Of a DNA stretch of 64,000 nt, positions 30,740 to 40,209 are shown one piece after another (within the stretch, counting starts at the first letter, position 1; the number at the start of each line of letters is the position of its first letter). The DNA is from Leptodactylus fallax (lineage: Eukaryota; Chordata; Amphibia; Anura; Leptodactylidae): NCBI GenBank assembly GCA_947044405.1, contig CAMRHE010000205.1, positions 3,550,122 to 3,614,121 of the forward strand. The letters run 5' to 3'. A program made the position numbers and the translations under genes. The notes beneath the pieces were generated by a model. That model worked only from the letters and a program-made list of their open reading frames with translations, was not told the DNA's origin and did no database searches.

Positions 30740-31076
30740 TTCCCTTCTGGAGGAAGAAGAGATATTTTCATTAGGCCGGAATCAAGTATGAACCCTAGAA
30801 ATGTTTTCTGGGTTGCTGGTAATATTTGGGACTTTCCCCAGTTTATAATCCACCCCAATTGTTGAAGGAAATTTATCGTGATGATAGATGCTGTAGTAGG
30901 CCTTCTCCTGAGAGACTTTTTACAGCCAGTCTTCCAGATAAGGAACATTCGTGAATCTCTGGATTCTCAGTGACTCAGTTACCGTGGATACCACCTTGGT
31001 GAATACGTAGGGTGCTGACGTTATCTTGAATGAAAGTGCGGTGAAATTCAGGTGTCTCAGCCGACCCTCTACAACC
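30740..31076 (-). pseudogene. DIRS reverse transcriptase, C-terminal part (unit A)
   Basis: Minus-strand readings give FTALSFKITSAPYVFTKV, then VPYLEDWL, where the catalytic YxDD box reads YLED, and LQQLGWIINWGKSQILP with TFLGFILDS, the RT thumb/connection phrases. A frameshift separates the last two. The fragment begins exactly at the other side of the ACTGCAAT target duplication, so it continues the N-terminal RT found at 34103-34363. Confidence 0.75.
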
Positions 31077-31234
31077 ACTGCAATCAGGGCTGGCGTTAGG
31101 GGGGGGGCAAACTGGGCAATTGCCCAGGGCCCCATCCCCAAAGGGGCCCCCGGGATCCGGAACCTGATGACTCCGGATCCCGGAGTCAGGCCCGGACAAA
31201 TCAATAACAGAAAGGGACCGCAGGGCCCATTTCC

Positions 31235-31580
31235 GTGGTGAATAAAAATAACAAACATTTTTACTCACCTGTCCTTGCGTCCGACGTCATCTTCTGGCGT
31301 TCCGGACATCACCGCTGAGGCCAGGCCTCAGCCTTAGCGATCACGTGGGGCGTGCTGACAGCGTGCCTCACGTAATCGCTGACGCCCAATCACAGGCCTC
31401 AGCGGTGACGTCCACAACGCGTGACGTCAGCCGCAGAGAATAAGAAGCCAGCGCCGGTGGGGATAACGGAGCAGCGCGAGGAGGCCCAGCAGAGGTAAGA
31501 CAAGGTGAGTATAACTGTTTGTTATTTTCCCTCACCTCCCTCCGGGCCTTCGATTATTATACTCTGGGGTCTGAAGAGAC
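31235..31580. repeat. CpG-rich CRE module with outward splice-donor words (unit A)
   Basis: TTTACTCACCTGTCC at 31260 reads CAGGTGAGTAAA on the minus strand, and AAGGTGAGTATAAC at about 31504 is a plus-strand donor-like word. Between them are many CpGs, a CCAAT word (31386) and TGACGTCA at 31422-31429. It is homologous to 1320-1600. Confidence 0.6.
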
Positions 31581-31589
31581 CTGTAGGGC

Positions 31590-33090
31590 CCCTGTGGAGC
31601 ATTATACTGTGGGGCTCCTCTGGATAGCATATTATACTGGGGAAGGAGCATGTTATATTCTGTGGGGCCTCTGTGGAAAATTATAATGTGGGGGGGGGGG
31701 GGCCTCTGGAGATAATGTTATATTATGTGGGGCCACTTTGGAGCATTATGCTCTCCAGAGGGGCCCCCCAGTATAATGCTCCACAGTGGCCCCACACAGT
31801 ATAATATGCTCTCCAGAGGGGCCCCCCAGTATAATGCTCCAAAGTGGCCCCACAGAATATAACATGCTCTCCAGAGCCCCCCCACTTTATAATACTCAAT
31901 AGAGGCCCCACAGAATATAACATGTTCTCCAGAGGGCCCCCTCCCCAGTATAATGCTCCACAGTGGCCCCACACAGTATAATATGCTCTCCAGAGCCACC
32001 CCCAGTATAATGCTCCACGGTTTCCCCACACAGTATAATATGCTCTCCAGAGGGGCCCCCCAGTATATTATACTGTGCGGGGCCACTGTGGAGCATTATA
32101 CTTGGGGGGGCTCTGGAGAGCATATTATACTGTTTTGGGCCGCTGTGGAGTATTATACTGGGGAAACCTCTCTGGGCAGTATATTATACTGTGTGGAGGC
32201 CATTTCTGGAGCATGTTATACTGAGTGGGGTCACTGTGGAGCATTATTCTGGGGGGGGCCATCAGCAGAGCATATTATATTGCGTGGCGCCATTGTGGGG
32301 CATTATTCGGGGGGGACTAATGAGCATTATACTAGAGGGCCCTCTGGGGAGCATATTATACTGCGTGGGGCCTACTGTGGAACATTATAATGGGGGGACG
32401 CTCTGGGGAGCATAATATATTGCATGGGGCCACTGTGGAGCAAAATACTGGAGGGGGCACTGTGGAGCATTATACTAGCGGGGGCCCTCTGGGGAGCATA
32501 TTATACTATGGGCCACTGTGGAGCAAAATACTGGGGGAAGGGACAGTGTGGGGAGCCTGTTATACTGTGTGGGGCCACTGTGGAGTGTATTATATTGTGT
32601 GGGGCTTTTCTAGAGCATATGATACTCTGTGGGGCCATTGTAGAGCATTATACTGTGGGGGACCACTGTGGAGCATTATACTGGGGGAACCCCTCTGGGG
32701 AGTATATTATACTGTATAGAGGTCATTATGGAGCATGTTATACTGTGTTAGTATAGACCACTGGAGCATTATACTGGGGAGGCATTGTGGGGTGCATATT
32801 ATACTGTATGGAGCATATTATATTGTGTGGGGCTGCTGGGGAGCATATTGCACTGTCTGGGGCCACTAAGGGGTAGTATACTGTGTGGGCCACTGTGGAG
32901 TATTATACTGTGTGGAGCCTTACATACCATGTGGGGCCACTATGGGGGGCTCAGGGGAGCATTTTATACTGTGTGGGGTCACTGTGGAGCATTATATACC
33001 ATGTGGGGAAACTGGAGGGCTCAGGAGAGCATTTTATACTGTGGAGCATTATATACCATGTGGAGCATTATACTGTGGGGGGGGGGGGGG
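31590..33090. repeat. Strand-switching minisatellite, 58-bp composite unit (A/B)
   Basis: Units built of two ~29-bp halves (GGAGCATTATACTG plus GGGGCCACTGT type) read in one direction to about 31750, in the opposite direction from 31751 to about 32066, then again in the first direction. CTCTCCAGAGG recurs every 58 bp in the middle tract. The long inverted arms could fold back. Overlapping 70-145-codon frames here are artefacts. Confidence 0.85.
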
Positions 33091-33410
33091 CTCACAATTC
33101 CTGCTGACAGCCCTGTGTGCTATGTCTGCATCACAGGTCCTTCACTGTCATCTTGCACATACGTGTAGTGCTCCATGGCCATGTCATTCCCCATACAGTA
33201 CTGTGCATGAGCTGGCCATGGAGTTATTGGGGCCTGCACAGTATTATAGGGGCTGACTATACTGGGAACATACTCAGTAACACCAGATAGTCAGCACATA
33301 TGTAAGACTTCAGTGAAGGAGCTGTGGTGTAGGCTATTAGCAGGAAGCTGTTGGGTGGGGCCCCAGAACAAGATCCTCTGGTGGGCCTAAGGCCCTTCAG
33401 TCCGACACTG

Positions 33411-33895
33411 TATAACAGAGAACTATTATATATAAGGATGGGTTACTATATATAATTGGGAAACTTAAGTATGAGGGGGCTATTATAAGGGGGAACTATT
33501 ATTTATAAGATGGGCTATTATTTATAAGTGGGGAACTATTATATATAAGGCATCCATTACAAGGGGGGAGCTATTATTTATAAGGGGGTAACTATTTATA
33601 AGGGGGGTATAATTGTTAAGTGGGCTTATTTATAAAGGGGGCTATTAGTGATAATGGGGACTATTATTTATAAGGGGAACTATTATTTATGAGGGGGCTA
33701 TTATTTATGAGGGGGCTATTATTAATAAGGGAGCAGTATTATTTTTACGGGGTGACTTACTGATAAGGGGGAATATTACTGATACAGGGCACTATTTATC
33801 ATTTATAAGGGAGCTATTACTGACAAAGGTGTAATATTATTTATAAGCAGGGACTATTATTTACAAGGAGACGCTATAATAACTGATAACTGGGT
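33411..33895 (+). repeat. Degenerate CTATTATTTATAAGGGGG tract (unit B)
   Basis: Same tract as at 10015-10500, within the complete hAT element 1. Confidence 0.8.
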
Positions 33896-34102
33896 GAAAA
33901 AATCTATTAGGCAGTACAAAGGTGTTCATTTGAATTGTGTGTGGTAAAATGGGGCTTATTACTTTTTTGTTGGCAGAAAAGAGGCGTTATTATAGAGGTT
34001 GCCACTGCAAGACGATGGTGTTGTTTGCATATCAGCATTTGGGGCCCCTCTTTTAATTTTGCCCAGGGCCCCACTTTGTCTAAAACCGGCCCTGACTGCA
34101 AT

Positions 34103-34363
34103 TCTTAAGTATTTCCTGTGAGCAGGAAGAATAGGGACGTGGAGGTGCAGGTCCTTTAGGTTCAGAATGGATAATGGAGAATGGATATCACAGACGTTTC
34201 CAGACAGAAATTTTTTTGTGATAGCTCTGCTGAGGTATCTTAGGTCTATTATCAACCAGTCTCCTGAAGGTTTTGGAACCAGAAAGAGGTCTGTATAAAT
34301 CTGTCCTGGGGAGGCATAGAAAAAACTATGCCAGAACCAAACCGGATTAACTCCAAGACCCAT
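34103..34363 (-). pseudogene. DIRS reverse transcriptase, N-terminal part (unit B)
   Basis: Predicted peptide identical to the unit A fragment at 10707-10967. Here the rest of the RT lies downstream on the minus strand at 31076-30740, beyond the hAT insertion. Confidence 0.75.
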
Positions 34364-34487
34364 GAATCTGTTACCCCCACAGGAACTTCGTGTCTTGGAG
34401 GAGGGAGAAGGTAATAGTCAGAAATTTAGCTTTCTGATTTTCCTGACATCATGGAAAAAAAGACAGTTGGAGTTCCCACTCAGGAAC

Positions 34488-34973
34488 CTAGAACGTCCAC
34501 ACGTGACCTCTTGCAGGTGGCGGTCTTTGAGGAGACTGTCCTCTACGACGCTGTCTGCCCTGTCCACGGAAGGACTTTCCTTCCTTTACCACTAGTCCTT
34601 GTATCGTGTTCTGCCCGCAAATATTGAAGTTTGAGGCATAATCCACCCTCCAAGGTTTTAACCATAGGGGCGACGGGCAGCCGAAGTCCAAGATTTGGCA
34701 GGTAACTTCACCTGGGGAAGAGGTTCCATTGAGGTAATCCGCCTCAAGGGCTATAGCCTTCAAAGAGGACAACAATTCGTCCCTGGAGACCCCCAAATCA
34801 ATATCTCTTTTTAATGAAGAGAGCCCGGAGCACAACTTCTTAGCTACCTCACTAGTAGCGATACCAATCAAACACTGTGCAGAGAAAGCTGTGGTCCATG
34901 GGGTCCTGAAGGCTAGACCCATCCTCAGAGGGTACAAGTGTTCGCCTGGACAATTTTGCGATTGCCATGACAA
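34488..34973 (-). pseudogene. DIRS gag-like protein fragment (unit B)
   Basis: Same 161 codons and the same terminating TAG (base 34489) as unit A. T at 34752 agrees with unit C rather than A; the change is silent or near silent in this frame. Confidence 0.65.
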
Positions 34974-35480
34974 GCTTAGGTGGTGGGCTCAAGTCCCAAC
35001 TGGTCCTCAGCTATTGGGAAGAGTGTCTTGAACCTCTTGGATAATACGCAGGTCTTCTCTGGGTGTTTTCACTCGGAGGACATAGCTCTTTTAAGCATGT
35101 CATACACTTTGAAGGCCCTAGGACCCCTAGAGGTGGAACTAGAGGCTTCCCCATGGTCAACATCATGGTCCCTTGACCTGATGGACTTCAGTAATTTCTG
35201 AATTTTCTCCAGAAGAAACAGCAGTTTTGCTATATCCGTATCTGAATCCTCACATGAAGAATTAGCTTCCTATATGATCCTGAATACCTTTTTTTTTTTT
35301 TTTTTTTCTTACTGGATGGACTTCAGCAGCCTATTTATCTTCTCTAGAGGAAAGAGGTCTGCTGGATTTCTCCAAGGTATCTTCATCTGATGAGAGCATC
35401 TCATTTGGAAGTTCTCTCAGATACTAGTGAAAGAGTATGTTTCATTTCGTGCCCACAGTGTGTTACAATCCGCACAAACT

Positions 35481-35779
35481 AGGCCCCCTTCAAACTCCTT
35501 GCAGGAATTGAAATCAGGACTCTAGCGTTGCAAGGCTGCAGTGCTATCCACTGAGCCACTGTACTGACCTCATCAGATCGTATGACAGAAGTGCCATCAT
35601 ATTCCACAGCGCTCCACAGACACTGACAGTCATTATCCCATATAGGGCTCACAATCCATAGTCCCCACCAGCACGCCTTTGGAGTGTGGGAAGAAACTGG
35701 AGCACACCCACGCAGGATTCAAACCCAGGACTCCAGCGCTGTGAGGCTGTAGTGTCAACCACTGAGCCACTGGGCTGCC
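35481..35779 (-). mobile_element. tRNA-headed SINE (unit B, short form)
   Basis: As unit A, but without the 34 bases in the first head. Here the box-B region reads GAGTCCTGGGTTTGAATCCT, closer to a normal tRNA-SINE head, which suggests the extra bases in unit A are an insertion. Confidence 0.75.
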
Positions 35780-36595
35780 TAAGCAGCCCTTGTGGCATGT
35801 AATGAAATTGTAACCAACAGGCAAGGGAATTTCACAGGAACGACAGTTTAGATGTTTGTGCCTAGACAAAGACTTACCTGGAGGACTCATCACCACCAGA
35901 CGCAGAGGATGACATCTTACTGCAAGTGTAAGAGTAAATAGCAAGAAAACCAGAAAAAAATGCACACTCTCTGCCAAACAACAAATAGGCAGAGGAAAAG
36001 AAGCAGCAGCAGACTTATATAGAAGAAATGGAGAGCAAAGATTCACCCAATACCTGTGACAGGTTACACAGAAAATAGATTTTACACAGATTTTATTTAA
36101 AAAAAAATGGCAGAAGATAAGGTAAAAAACATTTCCTAGCAGCTCACCTGAAGGAGGTTAAAGATGCCATCACGTACGCATGCCAGCGTACTCTGGACTC
36201 CGGCACCCCCACACATGGGAGCTGGAGAGAAGTAGCAGGAAACGCCGTGCGTCGCAATAAAACAAGATATGCAAGACTTACATAGCCACAAAGGGTTCAG
36301 CGTGGACACTCAAAGGCAGCAGACCTGTCTGGCTGGTCCATTATAAGCAACAGCTGAAAAAAGGCCTTTCACTGCAGCTAAGCAGACTAAGCAGCAGAGG
36401 CAGGAAAGACAGACAAGGAGTTTTAACCTTTGAATTTTGTTCCAACAGGAACCAGAACCCTCACAGGAGGATAGACAAAACAAACTCAAACAGGAGAGAG
36501 GAGGGCAAATTCATTCAGAAATCTGAATAACATCACTATAGGGAAGGTATAACCTTCCCTCCAACTGTCCTACCAACACAGGACAGAAAAAAAAA

Positions 36596-36739
36596 CACGC
36601 TGGGGGGTTGGTACTTCCTTATATTGAGGAGGGGGTGGGGTTACAGTTAACTATTTGTTGTTCATTAAAAATTCCATTCTGTCCTACCAGCACACAGGGG
36701 CAGAAATACCCCAATATTGTGTTGCTGTGGGACGACAGG
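36596..36739 (-). repeat. DIRS terminal repeat (unit B)
   Basis: Outer 5' end of the DIRS element that spans the A/B junction, inverted partner of 26467-26620. Confidence 0.8.
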
Positions 36740-36758
36740 GAAATACTTTTTTTCCCCA

Positions 36759-37115
36759 CTGTATACTGCTAGAAAGCCAACAGTGCGCTGAATTCAGAGA
36801 ACTGTCTGCTTTCCCAGTATGAGCCTCGGTGGTGGAGATATTGGTGCAGTTAGTTTTGGCACTGATATCCCCCCACTGTCACAAAGGCGAGCCTTACAGC
36901 CTAGTGTCTATGGAAGAATATTGTCGGGGAGGGGCGTTCCCTACCGCCCAGTGATGACGCTAGGCTGTAAGGCCTGCTCTTTGTGACAGTAGAGAGACAT
37001 CGGTGCTAAAATTAATGGCACCAATATCTCCACCACCGGGATCCATACTGGGAAAGCTGACAGTGCGCTGAATTCAGCGCATTGATGGCTTTCTAGTGGT
37101 ATATAATACTGCACA
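36759..37115. mobile_element. Palindromic MITE (unit B)
   Basis: Copy of the foldback at 13401-13757. Confidence 0.85.
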
Positions 37116-38580
37116 TCGATGAGAACATCCTAACATAGTATTCTCCCACAACAAAATGTACACCTCCAGTTGCCCCCACAGTATAATGCCCCCCCCAGTT
37201 GCCCCAACGGTATAATAGATAAAATAAACAAAAAACCTAATACTCACCTTTCCCTGTTTCCCTGCTGTTCTCTCCTGTCTCTGTACCATTCCCGGAGCAG
37301 AGACAGGGGGCAAAAATGGTGAAGTAGGGAACGGTCTGTTAACCATTGTTAAAGCAGCAATTTCATCTAAGAATGATATGCTATACTACTTGGATTAACC
37401 ATAATACTATATTCCTGGTTACTGAGTGTCAAAACAATACGACCCGCAAAGAATCCTAAAAACAAGGGCCATGTAACTGCAGTATATCTCCTGCACAGCC
37501 GCACTTCTGACTACAGAAACTGCAGATACCAGGGATGTACAGTGATCAATATGCATTACATGGACTACATGAATTACATTCATGCGGTCATAGAACCAGC
37601 TACAGAAGTTTCTAATACTTTGAAACTTATGGCCTATATTAGGATACATGCACACAAAGGTCTGCATGTACAGATCCATGAGAAGACGGCACATGGATGT
37701 ACATGGTCCCATACATTTCAGTTAATGAGCCTAGACCGTAAAATGGCCAGGAACAGGACCAGTCCTGAGTCTGCCTCCAAGCTCCAAGTTTTTTTTTTAA
37801 CAGACGTCATATTGGAGCATTAAGTTTCATGTCAGTGAATGGGGCTATTTACATGTCTATTATTTTGATGGTCCATTGTCACGGACTGTCAAAATATAGG
37901 TCATATCCTATTTTTTTTTCACGGATCCCTCCAGCCATCAAATGCATGGGGGGGATCCGTGAAAATGGGTGCCCCTCAGGTGCAAGACAGCCATGAAACA
38001 TGGAGGTTTTTCATGGCTATTTTGCATCTGGGTCCTCTGAATGTGGCCTACAAACACTCATACACCAAGCAGCAATACACCGCTGTGACTACACTGCTGA
38101 GACACAGGTATACATGCACTGTACATTGGCCATATAATACAATGGGTTATACAATGGGGCTGATTTATTAAGAGTGGCCAGACTTAACCGGTTAAGGACC
38201 GGGCCTAAAAGTGCCTTATGGACCAGGACTCATTTTTCAAAACTGACATGTGTCACTTTATATGGCAATAACTTTGAGATGCTATAACTTACACAAGTGA
38301 TTTTGAGATTGTTTTTCATGACACATTGTACTTCATGTTAGTGTTAAACATTGATCAATATTTTTGTATTTATTTATAAAAAATTAGGAAATTTGAGGGA
38401 AATTTGGAAAAAATTTGCAATTTTCAAAATGTGAAATGCTCTGCTTTTCAGACAGATAGTCATATGACCAAAATACATGAATAAATATTATCTACCATAT
38501 CTCTGCTTTATATCGGCATCATCTTTTAATCTTCCTTTAATTTATTTTGGATGTTAGAAGGTTTACAAGTGTACAGTGCA

Positions 38581-40209
38581 CAGTGCCTTGCAAAAGTATT
38601 TGGCCCCCTTGAACTTTTCAACCTTTTGCCACATTACAGGCTTCAAACATAAAGATATAAAATTTAAATTTTTGGGTGAAGAATCAACAAGTGGGACACA
38701 ATTGTGAAGTGGAACGAAATTTATTGGTTATTTTAAACTTTTGTAAAAAATAAAAAACTGAAAAGTTGGGTGTGCAGTATTATTCGGCCCCTTTACTTTC
38801 AGTGCAGCAAACTCACTCCAGAAGTTCAGTGAGGATCTCTGAATGATCCAATGTTGTCCTAAATGACTGATGATGATAAATATAATCCACCTGTGTGTAA
38901 TCAAGTCTCCGTATAAATGCACCTGCTCTGTGATAGTCTCAGGGTTCTGTTTAAAGCGCAGAGAGCATCATGAAGACCAAGGAACACACCAGGCAGGTCC
39001 GTGATACTGTTGTGGAGAAGTTTAAAGACGGATTTGGATAGAAAAAGATTTCCCAAACTTTAAACATCCCAAGGAGCACTGCGCAAGCGATCATATTGAA
39101 ATGGAAGGAGCATCAGACCACTGCAAATCTACCAAGACCCGGCCGTCCCTCTAAACTTTCATCTCAAACAAGGAGAAGACTGATCAGAGATGCAGCCAAG
39201 AGGCCCATGATCACTCTGGATGAACTGCAGAGATCTACAGCTGAGGTGGGAGAGTCTGTCCATAGGACAACAATCAGTCGTACACTGCACAAATCTGGCC
39301 TTTATGGAAGAGTGGCAAGAAGAAAGCCATTTCTCAAAGATATCCATAAAAAGTCTCATTCAAAGTTTGCCACAAGCCACCTGGGAGACACACCAAACAT
39401 GTGGAAGAAGGTGCTCTGGTCAGATGAAACCAAAATCGAACTTTTTGGCCACAATGCAAAACGATATATTTGGCGTAAAAGAAACACAGCTCATCACCCT
39501 GAACACACCATCCCCACTGTCAAACATGGTGGTGGCAGCATCATGGTTTGGGCCTGCTTTTCTTCAGCAGGGACATGGAAGATGGTTAAAATTGATGGCA
39601 AGATGGATGGAGCCAAATACAGGACCATTCTGGAAAAAAACCTGATGGAGTCTGCAAAAGACCTGAGACCGGGACGGAGATTGATCTTCCAACAAGACAA
39701 TGATCCCAAACATAAAGCAAAATCTACAATGGAATGGTTCACAAATAAACGTATCCAGGTGTTAGAATGGCCAAGTCAAAGTCCAGACCTGAATCCAATC
39801 GAGAATCTGTGGAAAGAGCTGAAAACTGCTGTTCACAAACACTCTCCATCCAACCTCACTGAGCTCCAGCTGTTTTCTAAGGAAGAATGGGCAAGAATTT
39901 CAGTCTCTCGATGTGCAAAACTGATAGAGACATACCCCAAGCGACTTGCAGCTGTAATAACAGCAAAAGGTGGCGCTACAGAGTATTAACTTAAGGGGGC
40001 CAAATAATATTGCATTCCCCACTTTTCAGTTTTTTATTTTTTACAAAAGTTTAAAATATCCAATAAATTTCGTTCCACTTCACGATTGTGTCCCACTTGT
40101 TGTTGATTCTTCACCAAAAAATTTAAATTTTATATCCTTATGTTTGAAGCCTGAAATGTGGCAAAAGGTTGAAAAGTTCAAGGGGGCCGAATACTTTCGC
40201 AAGGCACTG
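38581..40209 (+). mobile_element. Tc1-like transposon (unit B)
   Basis: 1,629 bp, same ends and insertion site as unit A. Confidence 0.92.
38970..39989 (+). pseudogene. Tc1-like transposase with nonsense codon (unit B)
   Basis: Same 340-codon frame and in-frame TAG (39039-39041) as unit A; the downstream 297-codon part is identical in predicted sequence. Confidence 0.92.

Larger units (their letters stand above)
9321..32716 (+). repeat. Tandem segmental repeat unit A (23,396 bp)
   Basis: The sequence from TAGAGGTCATTATGGAGCAT at 9321 is repeated from 32717 and again from 56072. Upstream of 9321 the flanking DNA differs from that upstream of 32717, so 9321 is the left edge of the array. Unit A is longer than B mainly by a 34-bp segment at about 12325-12358. 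All internal features recur in the same order and orientation. Confidence 0.97.
31085..34094. mobile_element. hAT element 1, complete, 8-bp target duplication (A/B)
   Basis: A 3,010-bp element with inverted tips CAGGGCTGG...CCGGCCCTG and identical 8-bp flanks ACTGCAAT (31077-31084 and 34095-34102), the hAT signature. It is inserted in the RT of the DIRS element. The interior is noncoding: a CpG-rich CRE module (31235-31580), a long minisatellite with strand switches, and the CTATTATTTATAAGGGGG tract. The tandem-unit boundary (32717) is inside it. Confidence 0.85.
26445..36739 (-). mobile_element. DIRS-type retrotransposon spanning A/B junction
   Basis: Minus-strand order: terminal repeat (36739-36596), gag (34973-34488), RT N-part (34363-34103), nested hAT (34094-31085), RT C-part (31076-30740), RNase H (30560-30340), nested second hAT (30331-28346), recombinase region (28337-26757), then the inverted terminal repeat and internal complementary region (26740-26445). 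The two hAT insertions account for about 5 kb of its 10.3 kb. Coding parts are all decayed. Because the element is complete only across the unit boundary, it predates the tandem duplication. Confidence 0.8.

Noticed and set aside
31718..32756. Many 70-145-codon frames on both strands in hAT 1
   Set aside because: Produced by the strand-switching minisatellite; no domain and no codon bias.
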